Positions 28,335 through 36,309 of a DNA stretch of 64,000 nucleotides are shown piece after piece. Position 1 is the first letter of the stretch, and every line of letters starts with the position of its first letter. The stretch comes from Acinetobacter kanungonis (GTDB lineage: Bacteria; Pseudomonadota; Gammaproteobacteria; Pseudomonadales; Moraxellaceae): positions 326,541 through 390,540 of the forward strand of contig NZ_JAACKC010000004.1 of assembly GCF_009939195.1 (NCBI RefSeq), written 5' to 3'. A program made the position numbers and the translations under genes. The notes under the pieces are model-generated. The model did not search any database. It saw nothing but the letters and a program-made list of their open reading frames with translations, and had not been told where the DNA came from.

Positions 28335-29246
28335 TTATACTGTTAATGCTTGCTGCATATAGGCTTTTAACTCTCGAAAGAAATCCTCTTTTAAGCTAGT
28401 CGGCTCCAGAATTTGTACATAGGGAATCCAGTAACGTACAAAAGGCAGTAATTGCTTCGGATGAGTAATGCAAATAGACAAATGCAAATTGCCATTTTCC
28501 ATTTCTTTGAGAATGGTTTGTTGAGGAAATTGCTTTTTGAATTTGAAAAAAGAAGCCACTTCAGCATCGACCAGTAAATGCACTTCCTGCTTTTCTTTCC
28601 CAAACCATATACTCTGCTCCTGTTCAAGCTGCTCTTGAATTGCTGCACTTTGCTCAAATAGCGATAACTCTTGTAGAGGATTCATCAATTGTATGCGACC
28701 TAAGCGATACGCCTTTAATTGATCATCATCGACAGCTGCCAGATACCAACTGCCAAAATGATGAATAAGGCGATAAGGTTGTACCCGTCGATATTCATTG
28801 CGATATAAAAACTCAACTTCACGTTGTGCCTGAATCGCTTTGGAAAAATACTGGAATAGCCCGAGAAACTGTGTCGCATCTTCAAAGCTATAGCCTTTTG
28901 CCATATAGGTTTTCTGCGCCTGATTGCCGAATAACTCTCGTAGGAATGGCAATTCAAGGCTGGGAAACAAACTCCCAATCCCCGATAGCTCAGCAAAACT
29001 CTGTACATCCTGCGCTCGAATGCGACCTGAATCATGCTGCTTTAAATAATACTGTTTCGATTTCTGATCATGAACCAACGGCAAATGAATACTTAAGCGA
29101 TCGAAATCTCGCACGATCGTTCGCGGACTGACGGAAAACTCTTGAGCTAACAATTTGGCATTTAACTTTTGACCATTATTCAATTTAATTACAATACTGG
29201 CCAAGCGTTCCGCTAATCGCTCATGAGAAGAAGCTTGACGCTCCAT
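28335..29246 (-). CDS. WYL-domain transcriptional regulator
   Basis: The 303-residue protein has an N-terminal winged helix-turn-helix (NAKLLAQEFSVSPRTIVRDFDRL, about residues 28-52). A central WYL domain follows, with the conserved RRVQPYRLIHHFGSWYLAA and AYRLGRI (about 150-190), and then a C-terminal WCX-like region. WYL proteins sense nucleic-acid or nucleotide ligands and often repress phage-defence, DNA-damage or metabolic genes. Here the nearest genes are a small basic ORF and a membrane protein on its 5' side, none of a known defence type. Its targets are therefore unknown. It lies between the two tRNA-Leu copies. Confidence 0.85.
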   Translation of the reverse strand: MERQASSHERLAERLASIVIKLNNGQKLNAKLLAQEFSVSPRTIVRDFDRLSIHLPLVHDQKSKQYYLKQHDSGRIRAQDVQSFAELSGIGSLFPSLELPFLRELFGNQAQKTYMAKGYSFEDATQFLGLFQYFSKAIQAQREVEFLYRNEYRRVQPYRLIHHFGSWYLAAVDDDQLKAYRLGRIQLMNPLQELSLFEQSAAIQEQLEQEQSIWFGKEKQEVHLLVDAEVASFFKFKKQFPQQTILKEMENGNLHLSICITHPKQLLPFVRYWIPYVQILEPTSLKEDFFRELKAYMQQALTV

Positions 29247-29392
29247 AAAAAAACACCCTTACCCACAAAATTATTATCAAGTCATATTTAATTCATTTAG
29301 TATTTGCTCGGCTTAAAATCCAAGCATCGTTTTATTTATGAATACCGCATTTAATGACAAAAGAAAATACAGCAAACAGAAATTTTTACCAC

Positions 29393-29566
29393 TTACAACT
29401 TTATATTCAGTTTTAACCGCTCTTTATATTGCTCCATATGAATCAATGAAAAATAAAAATGACTGAATTTTTCAGTCTTTAATTCTTTACGAATGAACCC
29501 TCGAATCATTCGACTCTTTGCTTTTTTAATATGCAAAAAATGTAATGGTCCAGCGATAATTTTCAT
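29393..29566 (-). CDS. Small basic protein, unknown function
   Basis: Fifty-seven residues from an ATG at 29566 that has GGAGG five bases upstream; an ATG further out (29578) overlaps that site and is unlikely. The protein is rich in Lys/Arg/His with an expected pI well above 9, and has no membrane segment. I do not recognise a family. The strong ribosome-binding site is the main reason to accept it. It lies in a 490-base gap between the WYL regulator and a divergent membrane-protein gene. Confidence 0.5.
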   Translation of the reverse strand: MKIIAGPLHFLHIKKAKSRMIRGFIRKELKTEKFSHFYFSLIHMEQYKERLKLNIKL

Positions 29567-29738
29567 AAAACCCTCCAACCGATCACAGTTTTTGTAAAAT
29601 ATGCTATCAACTGGTCAGGTGGTGTCACGATTTCACTAAATAGTAAAATTTTTCTACTAATTTAGTTGGTTTTAATATCATTTGACCCAAATATGCTTTT
29701 CTGATTTATAATACGGCAACTTTCAAGTACTTATTTTT

Positions 29739-30470
29739 ATGGTCAGTGACAAGCAGGCTGCGCTCTTTTTAAAACAATTACAGATTCAGTATCCCTCTGC
29801 ATTTAGACGTAATTTTGTATTTTATGGCATGCTGAAAACCAAAGGTTTAATGGATGAAATTAAGGAGTTTATTCCTTGGATCTTAGCCATTATGATTTTC
29901 GTTTCACTGTCTTTAAGCCTTGGTCACTATATCGAATCGCATTTCCTACGCTTTACTACATTTCAAGCACAAGGCATTTCTGCGCTGTGCTTTATGCTGC
30001 TTTACATGCTTTATGTTCCGCTTGTCCTCAAACAAATGAAGCACAGTTCTCGTTCTTATTATGAACAACAGCAGCATGCACCAATTAAAATTGCAGCCCT
30101 TATTATTTTACAAGCGGTCAATATTGCCTTTATCGAAAGTACATTTTTACAAATTGTGCTGTTTTTCTTTGCCATGGGTTTTGGCTTTGTAAAGTTTTAT
30201 AAAGAAAATCTATTCCGCAATAGCGCTACACATGTTGGACTATATTATTTACAGGAATTACGCCGCTTTAATTTCTGGAGTTATAAACAAATTATTCGAC
30301 TCAAAATAATACTGCAATTTAGCAAAAAAAATACGGCAACATATCAACAGAAACTCAAGCAATTACAGCATTTTAAAAACCTGCATTTAAAGTCCATGCA
30401 GATGGAACAACAATTATGCTTAACCCACAAGCATCAGGATTTAGAGAATTATCTCGATAGTTTAATGTAA
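29739..30470 (+). CDS. Membrane protein of unknown function
   Basis: The 243-residue protein has four predicted membrane segments (about residues 45-65, 80-98, 117-135, 136-152), a soluble N-terminus, and a roughly 90-residue C-terminal tail that is helical, rich in Lys and Gln, and probably coiled (QKLKQLQHFKNLHLKSMQ). There is no signal peptide and no known motif. The start ATG has only T-rich DNA in front, so expression may be low or from a leaderless transcript. Its own terminator follows at once. I cannot assign a function. Confidence 0.65.
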   Translation: MVSDKQAALFLKQLQIQYPSAFRRNFVFYGMLKTKGLMDEIKEFIPWILAIMIFVSLSLSLGHYIESHFLRFTTFQAQGISALCFMLLYMLYVPLVLKQMKHSSRSYYEQQQHAPIKIAALIILQAVNIAFIESTFLQIVLFFFAMGFGFVKFYKENLFRNSATHVGLYYLQELRRFNFWSYKQIIRLKIILQFSKKNTATYQQKLKQLQHFKNLHLKSMQMEQQLCLTHKHQDLENYLDSLM

Positions 30471-30471
30471 T

Positions 30472-30500
30472 AAAAAACTGGGCTTTGACCCAGTTTTTTT
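30472..30500. terminator. Bidirectional terminator
   Basis: Arms AAAACTGGG and CCCAGTTTT around CTTTGA with A and T runs, between the membrane-protein gene and convergent phoD. Confidence 0.87.
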
Positions 30501-30517
30501 ATGTTTTTGATGATTAG

Positions 30518-32302
30518 TTAAGCTGATTGCGGTAAATCTTCCAACAACTGTAATTGCGAATTGAAAATGAGCTGATAACCTCGTGATTCATCAACCGCGT
30601 AGCTTTGCTCTTTAATACTGTCAACAAAGATCCAATTCGACTGCATATTCTGTTCGGTAAAATTGACCAACAAATAACCCCGCTGATTCAAATTACAGTA
30701 TGCCAGATCATTAATTAAAGTCTGAAATGCATATTCAAATTGCTGCAATTGTGCCAAAGGAATACTTAAATATTTTTCCAAACCAGGTGAAGACACCGAA
30801 CTGGTAGCCAACTCCACGCCCAGCATATCTTGATCTTTGTTCAGCAACTCAGAATACCAAGCATTATGTGTATCCCCTGCCAAGACGACGACTTTCTTAT
30901 TCAAGTTCTTTAGGGTTGCATACAGTACTTCTCGCTCATAAAAATAACCATCCCATGCATCCAAATTATACGGTGCAACTGTATTGACCCGTGCCTTTTC
31001 TAAGTCAGTCAGAGTTGGATCACCCGCCTGTAACCGTAATTTGATTTGAACCAGCTCTGTAATTTGCGCATTCATCTTCGCCAATGTTTCAGTCGTAACC
31101 GTGCCACTACTGATTTCAGCCAAAGACAACAAAAGCTCAGCAGGAATAAACATTTTTGACATCAGTACCTGTTGTCCCAATACGTTCCACGTGGCACTAC
31201 TACTCATTAATTTTTGCAACAACCAGTCACGCTGCTCATAGCCAAGTAAAGTCCGATCCTGCGCCAACAAGTCTTGCTGGAACTGCATCGCATTCAAACC
31301 TTGTGCAGTCAAGTAATTAGCATAGTCCAATTGCTGATCCCGCGCGATAATACGTGTATCCAGCATGGTTAACTGCACCAGTGAACCAAAATCAAACTGA
31401 CGATAAATATGTAAATGATCATCTTCTGACACTGGACGAATTGGCATCCACTCAAAGTAGGCTTGTAACGCTGCCAGTTTACGCTCAGAAAATTTCCCTT
31501 CATTTTGCGCTTGTGCAGTTGCCTCAGTATGATTCTCCGCCCCATCGCGCCAAGTATCATTGGCTAGCTCATGATCATCCCAAATTACAATAAAAGGATG
31601 CCGCTGATGCAATGCCTGCAAATCCAAATCTTGACGGTACAAAGCATAACGTTTGCGATAATCATCTAAACCAATAATTTCCTGATTATTATCATCTGCA
31701 AGCAAACGCCCGAGCTTTTCCGCATCTTCTGTTGCGTAGCCATCTTTGCCATATTCATAAATATAATCCCCCAGATGCAGCACCACGTCGACATCCTGTT
31801 TCGCCATTTCACGGTAAACATAGAAATAACCTGCGGGATAATTGGAACAGGAACAAACTGCAAATTTCACCTGAGCAGCCTGAACAGCCAAGGTCTTCAT
31901 TTGTCCAATCGGTGAAACGCTTTGCCCAAAACGGAAACGATAAAAATAGCGCTGCTGTGGCAAGAGTGCTGTGACATCCACTTTTACCGTGTAGTCTTGT
32001 GCTGGACTGGTTTGTACTTTGCCTGTCGCAACCATTTGAGTAAATTGCTGATCAGTTGCCACTTCCCAAACAATTTCTAAGCGTGCTTGCAGCTCACTAG
32101 GCGTTGCACGCGTCCAAATAATCACACGATCTTGTAACGGGTCGCCACTGGCAACACCATGTGCAAATTGCACACTAACACCTGAACCCGAAGCATTATC
32201 CGAGTCATCACCACATGCGGTGAGTGAAAGAGGTAAGGAAACCGCACCAAAACCAGCTAAAGTTTTTTGAATGAGTTCACGGCGCGTTAATGTATTTGTC
32301 AT
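30518..32302 (-). CDS. phoD: Alkaline phosphatase D family protein, Tat-exported
   Basis: The 594-residue protein opens with a twin-arginine signal (TRRELIQKTLAGFG) whose hydrophobic part ends in LTAC, so it may be both Tat-exported and lipid-anchored. PhoD-type domains follow: an N-terminal beta-sandwich (HGVASGDPLQDRVIIWTRA) and the metallophosphatase domain with CSCSNYPAGYF, HLGDYIYEYG, WDDHELANDTW and AGDTHNAWYSELL supplying the metal ligands. PhoD enzymes use Ca2+ and Fe3+ to release phosphate from mono- and diesters, such as phospholipids and teichoic acids. A possible Pho box lies at 32370-32387. It is divergent from the second tRNA-Leu. Confidence 0.9.
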   Translation of the reverse strand: MTNTLTRRELIQKTLAGFGAVSLPLSLTACGDDSDNASGSGVSVQFAHGVASGDPLQDRVIIWTRATPSELQARLEIVWEVATDQQFTQMVATGKVQTSPAQDYTVKVDVTALLPQQRYFYRFRFGQSVSPIGQMKTLAVQAAQVKFAVCSCSNYPAGYFYVYREMAKQDVDVVLHLGDYIYEYGKDGYATEDAEKLGRLLADDNNQEIIGLDDYRKRYALYRQDLDLQALHQRHPFIVIWDDHELANDTWRDGAENHTEATAQAQNEGKFSERKLAALQAYFEWMPIRPVSEDDHLHIYRQFDFGSLVQLTMLDTRIIARDQQLDYANYLTAQGLNAMQFQQDLLAQDRTLLGYEQRDWLLQKLMSSSATWNVLGQQVLMSKMFIPAELLLSLAEISSGTVTTETLAKMNAQITELVQIKLRLQAGDPTLTDLEKARVNTVAPYNLDAWDGYFYEREVLYATLKNLNKKVVVLAGDTHNAWYSELLNKDQDMLGVELATSSVSSPGLEKYLSIPLAQLQQFEYAFQTLINDLAYCNLNQRGYLLVNFTEQNMQSNWIFVDSIKEQSYAVDESRGYQLIFNSQLQLLEDLPQSA

Positions 32303-32369
32303 TTTTTTAATCCACTAGAAACGTGACTTAAAAAATAGGCAAAGAATATTTAATGATGATCTCAATTGC

Positions 32370-32387
32370 ATGAACATATGATGACAA
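32370..32387 (-). promoter_or_regulatory. Possible Pho box upstream of phoD
   Basis: On the minus strand TTGTCAT, a 4-base gap, then TGTTCAT, compared with the Pho box repeat CTGTCAT: six of seven and four of seven matches at correct spacing, about 68 bases upstream of the start codon. Confidence 0.35.
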
Positions 32388-32475
32388 GGCAAGTACCTGT
32401 TGTCGTTAAAATTGTGATTTTTTGATCACAAATTCATGAATTGTCTGAAAATAAAGCAAATACTAAGAAATCATC

Positions 32476-32504
32476 TTGCAAAGAATAAATTGGTACTCTA
32501 TTAT
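32476..32504 (+). promoter_or_regulatory. Promoter of second tRNA-Leu
   Basis: TTGCAA, 17 bases, TATTAT; the predicted start point falls about 3 bases before the tRNA. Confidence 0.6.
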
Positions 32505-32513
32505 TGCGCTCAT

Positions 32514-32599
32514 GCCCGGGTGGTGAAATAGGTAGACACAGGGGATTTAAAATCCCCCGCCCTCAAAGCGTGCCGGTTCGAGTCCGGCCCCGGGCACCA
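32514..32599 (+). tRNA. tRNA-Leu (TAA), copy 2
   Basis: Identical over all 86 bases to the tRNA at 28121-28206, including the encoded CCA, but behind its own promoter rather than behind tRNA-Cys. Confidence 0.96.
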
Positions 32600-32632
32600 T
32601 TTTAATACTTCTTAAAATGGTGCAATAAAAAT

Positions 32633-32653
32633 CCAGCGAAAGCTGGTTTTTTT
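32633..32653 (+). terminator. Terminator of second tRNA-Leu
   Basis: CCAGC and GCTGG around GAAA with a following T7; a copy of that at 28241-28261. Confidence 0.85.
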
Positions 32654-32695
32654 ATGTCTATAATTTATAAATTAAAATCATTCAACCATGACAAG

Positions 32696-33064
32696 ATGAA
32701 AAAAATTCTAAACCTTACGACTTTAATCCTGAGTCTTTCAAACCTTGCTCACGCAGAAACCAAAGCTGTAGAGACAAATACTGAAAAATTTTATGATCGG
32801 TTTGCTGGGACGATTCTCGAAAAAGACCAGCAGCTTTACTTACATGTATGTAAGTCTGTAGATGCAGAGTTTAAGTTAAGTTTTAACCATATACGTGATG
32901 AACAGCACATACGCACACTCATAAAAACTTATCCAAAGTTTTGGCTGAATCTCAGTGCCAATGCTGAAAAAATCAAAGATGAATATGTGATGACGGTCAA
33001 TGCAATTGAAGATGAGCACTTAAATCAAAGCTGTCACTTAAATGACCTTTTAGATGAACTGTAA
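32696..33064 (+). CDS. Small exported protein, unknown function
   Basis: From the ATG at 32696 the protein has 122 residues with a clean signal peptide (MKKILNLTTLILSLSNLAHA, cleavage after AHA). The open frame reaches further to 32654, but that ATG belongs to the tRNA-repeat flank and would mask the signal peptide. The mature part is acidic and helical with two cysteines (about residues 52 and 115) that could pair. I do not recognise a family. It lies directly downstream of the second tRNA-Leu terminator, so its promoter must be very short or it depends on read-through. Confidence 0.6.
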   Translation: MKKILNLTTLILSLSNLAHAETKAVETNTEKFYDRFAGTILEKDQQLYLHVCKSVDAEFKLSFNHIRDEQHIRTLIKTYPKFWLNLSANAEKIKDEYVMTVNAIEDEHLNQSCHLNDLLDEL

Positions 33065-33103
33065 ACCTCAATCTTGCATTAATCCAATTCATCTCACCAA
33101 CAT

Positions 33104-33131
33104 AAAAAACAGAGAGTGACTCACCACTCTC
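33104..33131 (-). terminator. Terminator of DUF5713-like gene
   Basis: On the minus strand GAGAGTG and CACTCTC around six bases, then TGTTTTTT; the stem overlaps the end of the coding region. Confidence 0.7.
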
Positions 33132-33435
33132 GATTCGCAATCAGCTCTTCCATTTCCACATCGAAATGACCATGCTCTTGTACCACCATCATCATGGCTT
33201 CAGCAATATAATCAGCCGCAGTATCATCGAGCGATGAATCTAAATCTTCAAACTGAGGCTTCATTTCATTAATTGCAGAAACAGTATCATTTGCAAATCG
33301 ATAAATTTCAGATGTACTGTCCTTAACCTTTGCCACTTTCTTGGCAAATTGCACAATGCATTGCTGCACTTCAGCCACCAATACATCTGGGTAATATTCA
33401 TCATCAAACATCGGGAGAAGTAAATCTGCAAACAT
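33121..33435 (-). CDS. DUF5713-like small protein
   Basis: I choose the ATG at 33435 (MFADLLLPMFDDEYYP), which has GAGTGG seven bases upstream, rather than the frame's outer end at 33477. This gives 104 residues. The opening L-x-x-MFDDEYYPD-x-LV followed by a helix VQQCIVQFAKKV, and a mid-part with conserved acidic DTAADYIAEAM, resemble DUF5713 proteins, which have no known function. It is cytosolic and helical. The assignment rests on memory of the family pattern. Confidence 0.6.
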   Translation of the reverse strand: MFADLLLPMFDDEYYPDVLVAEVQQCIVQFAKKVAKVKDSTSEIYRFANDTVSAINEMKPQFEDLDSSLDDTAADYIAEAMMMVVQEHGHFDVEMEELIANREW

Positions 33436-33557
33436 ACAGCCACTCAAACTACTAATAAACGCGAGCCTATATAGCATAAAGACTGGCTTTTACCAAATAA
33501 AAAAGGGCAGATTAAATTCCACCCTTAAATATCATGAAAAAATACAGAAACTTAGAA

Positions 33558-35153
33558 TTAAGGTTTAACAGGCTCGGTACTCAAGCTTTTTGCTGTTTTC
33601 ACCAAATCCAGAAACTCGGCACGTAAGCCAAACTCATCTGGCTGTGCTGCACTTTGTGCTAACTTGAAAATATCATCCCATTGCATCTGCGCATTATATT
33701 TCCCACCCCGTAATTGCTGTGCATAAGCCGCAACAGCAATCGCAAAGCGCGTATCAGCCGATGCCTGCGCCAAGTCTTGGCTCCGTGTAAGCACTGGCTC
33801 GCTCAACAAAATACTTTGACTCTGTTGCGGTTGTTTATAGCGCACATTCACATAAGCATATTCTTGCGTGTTGGCTTTGCTTGAATTTATAGGTGCCTGA
33901 TAGCGCGATTCATTCAGCCAGCCTTTTTGCCCGACTGGAATAATTTCATATAAGGCTGTGACCGTATGCCCCGCCCCAATATCCCCTGCATCTACACGAT
34001 CATTATTAAAATCTTCATTTTTTAATAGGCGATTTTCATAACCGAGCAGACGATATTCTTTGACCGTTGCGGGGTTGAACTCGACTTGGATTTTGACATC
34101 CTGTGCAACGGTTGCCAGTGTCGAACTGAGTTGACGCTGTAATACCTTCTTGGCTTCACGCTCATTGTCGATATAACTATAGTTCCCATCTCCAGCATCT
34201 GCCAATTGCTCCATTAACTGCTCATCATAGTTTCCAGAACCAAAGCCAAAAGTGGAAAAGGAAATGCCTGATTTACGTTTTTCCGCAATCATGCCCTTTA
34301 AGGTGTCAAAATCAGTAATTCCGACATTAAAGTCACCATCGGTTGCAATCAGAATACGGTTGATGCCACCTTGAATATAAGACTTTTGCGCTTGATCATA
34401 CGCCAGTTGAATAGCGCGCTCCCCTGAGGTCGCCCCGCCTGCTTTTAAGCGATGAATGACTTTTAAAATTTTGTCCTTGTCAGCGCCAGAAGTGGGTGGC
34501 AGTGCTAAATCTTCACCGCTAGCATAGGTCACAATGCTGACTTTATCTTGCGGGCGCAATTGCTCTGTCAGCAAAGTTAAAGTCTTTTTGACGAGGGGTA
34601 ATTTATTTTCCGCATCCATACTGCCAGAGACATCCACCAAAAATACCAGATTGGCAGGTGGCAATTGCTGCATCTGCAAATCTTTAGCCTTAATGCCAAT
34701 CTTGATAATTTTGGCATTTTGCTGCCAAGGAGAATTAACCACTTCAGTATTCACCGAAAATGGATGCTGCCCCACAGGATTTGGATAGTGATAGTTAAAA
34801 TAATTCTCCATTTCTTCTATGCGTACAGCATCCACAGGAGGCAATTGCGCTGCCTGTGTCAAATAGCGCCGAACATTAGTATAGCTTCCCGTATCCACAT
34901 CAATACTAAAGGTAGAGATAGGCTGCTGCGCAACCACATGCACAGGATTGGTTTCTATTTTCTGATAATTCTCAGTATTTTCAATAGGCAATGGCATATT
35001 TTCAGGCATGCTCATCATAGCCATTGGTGCAGGCATCGCCAAACCAACAGCTGCCGCTCTGCTCATCGACATTTGCTGTGGCGGAACCTGACCACAGGCA
35101 GCCAACAATATCCCCGTTACAGCAAGCACTAAAAATTTAGGTCTTAACATCAT
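33558..35153 (-). CDS. VWA-domain lipoprotein, YfbK-like
   Basis: The 531-residue protein has a lipoprotein signal (lipobox LLAAC, Cys20) and a Met/Pro-rich linker to about residue 60. A YfbK N-terminal region (STFSIDVDTGSYTNVRRYL) is followed by a von Willebrand A domain with an intact MIDAS motif DVSGSMD (about residue 173) and ATDGDFNVG. A C-terminal DUF3520-type region contains AFAVAAYAQ-like helices. VWA domains bind partner proteins through a metal ion. Homologues are widespread but the role is not established; an envelope location is clear. It lies upstream of no obvious operon partner. Confidence 0.85.
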   Translation of the reverse strand: MMLRPKFLVLAVTGILLAACGQVPPQQMSMSRAAAVGLAMPAPMAMMSMPENMPLPIENTENYQKIETNPVHVVAQQPISTFSIDVDTGSYTNVRRYLTQAAQLPPVDAVRIEEMENYFNYHYPNPVGQHPFSVNTEVVNSPWQQNAKIIKIGIKAKDLQMQQLPPANLVFLVDVSGSMDAENKLPLVKKTLTLLTEQLRPQDKVSIVTYASGEDLALPPTSGADKDKILKVIHRLKAGGATSGERAIQLAYDQAQKSYIQGGINRILIATDGDFNVGITDFDTLKGMIAEKRKSGISFSTFGFGSGNYDEQLMEQLADAGDGNYSYIDNEREAKKVLQRQLSSTLATVAQDVKIQVEFNPATVKEYRLLGYENRLLKNEDFNNDRVDAGDIGAGHTVTALYEIIPVGQKGWLNESRYQAPINSSKANTQEYAYVNVRYKQPQQSQSILLSEPVLTRSQDLAQASADTRFAIAVAAYAQQLRGGKYNAQMQWDDIFKLAQSAAQPDEFGLRAEFLDLVKTAKSLSTEPVKP

Positions 35154-35311
35154 GATTTATCCAACGTTATTTTATTTAAATTTCAATTCCATCATTCTGC
35201 AAACATAGCCCCGTATTACAACGCACGTTCCTTGAAAAAATACCTAAGAGCGATGCATCACATATCATTTATCGTTCTATATCCAGCAGCATATTTAAAT
35301 TCAGCAGCTTT

Positions 35312-36163
35312 TTAAGCAGATTGCATGGCTTGCCACACTTTAATCGCATCAGACATGGCTTTCACATCATGCGCACGCACCATGCTTGCACCTTGCTGAA
35401 TACTGAGCAAATGTGCTGCAACAGAACCCACTGCACGCTCTACTACATCAGCACCGCCCAGTGCCTCACCAATAAAGCGCTTACGCGACAATGCAGATAA
35501 GATGGGATAACCCATACGATTTAGCTTCCAGAACTCTTTTAACAGTCGCAAGTTCTGCTGAGCATTCTTGGCAAAACCAAAACCAGGGTCAATCATAATA
35601 TGTTCAGGTTTTACCCCAGCCGCTAAAGCATCATCAACACGCTGCTGTAACTCCGCAATTACATCCTCAGTCACATCTTGGTACTGATCCAAATTATTCA
35701 TGGTAGTCGGCTCACCACGCATATGCATAATAATAATTGGAATGTTCAACTCCGACGCAGTTTCTAGTGCATGTGGACGTGTCAGTGCACGCACATCATT
35801 CCAAATGTGCGCCCCCGCAGCAACAGCCGCGCGAATCACTTCAGGTTGCGAGGTATCAATCGAAATAATGACATCATGCTGTGCGAGTGCCTGCACCACA
35901 GGAATGACTCTGCGAATTTCCTCTTCAACCTCAACCACCGATGCGCCTGGTCGTGTGGACTCGCCCCCCACATCAATTACGGTTGCTCCTTCTGCCACCA
36001 TTTGTAATGCACGTGCAACCGCAGCATCCTTGGAGTTATGCAAGCCGCCATCACTAAAAGAATCAGGTGTCACGTTTAGAATCCCCATCACATGTGGTTG
36101 GGATAAATCTAAACGCAAACGACCACAGCTGAGAACGCGATTCGGTAAAGGCATAAGTTGCAT
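35312..36163 (-). CDS. folP: Dihydropteroate synthase
   Basis: I choose ATG 36163 (MQLMPLPNRVLSCG), which has AGGAG seven bases upstream. The longer frame to 36277 would run through the ftsH terminator. The 283-residue TIM-barrel enzyme carries MGILNVTPDSFSDGG, the DVGGESTRPGA signature, and SIDTS, NDV, HMRGEP and DPGFGFAK blocks that bind pterin and pABA. It joins hydroxymethyl-dihydropterin pyrophosphate to p-aminobenzoate and is the target of sulfonamides. It follows ftsH on the same strand, the order also seen in E. coli, but a terminator lies between. Confidence 0.96.
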   Translation of the reverse strand: MQLMPLPNRVLSCGRLRLDLSQPHVMGILNVTPDSFSDGGLHNSKDAAVARALQMVAEGATVIDVGGESTRPGASVVEVEEEIRRVIPVVQALAQHDVIISIDTSQPEVIRAAVAAGAHIWNDVRALTRPHALETASELNIPIIIMHMRGEPTTMNNLDQYQDVTEDVIAELQQRVDDALAAGVKPEHIMIDPGFGFAKNAQQNLRLLKEFWKLNRMGYPILSALSRKRFIGEALGGADVVERAVGSVAAHLLSIQQGASMVRAHDVKAMSDAIKVWQAMQSA

Positions 36164-36261
36164 AAATACACTCCTGAAACAATCGCTGCTAGTGTAGCAA
36201 TTCAATCTTATTTCAGGCTGAAAACTTTTCAATTCGACTTTTATTCTTAAGGCAACAGCAT

Positions 36262-36288
36262 AAAAAAAGAGCCTCATTTAGAGACTCT
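36262..36288 (-). terminator. ftsH terminator
   Basis: On the minus strand GAGTCTC and GAGGCTC around TAAAT (one mismatch), then T7; 20 bases past the ftsH stop. Confidence 0.7.
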
Positions 36289-36309
36289 CTTTTACATTAC
36301 CTTTGCAGC

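Larger units (their letters stand above)
32514..32660 (+). repeat. Direct repeat with tRNA-Leu, unit 2
   Basis: Second copy of the unit at 28121-28268. The trailer hairpin (32594-32623) is one pair longer here because TGGTGC pairs fully with GCACCA. The terminator and the bases TATGTCTA at its end are also kept. Confidence 0.9.

Noticed and set aside
32411..32430. CRP-like inverted repeat TTGTGA/TCACAA upstream of phoD
   Set aside because: The gap between TGTGA and TCACA is eight bases, not the six needed for a CRP/Vfr site; the IR is AT-rich and may be chance.
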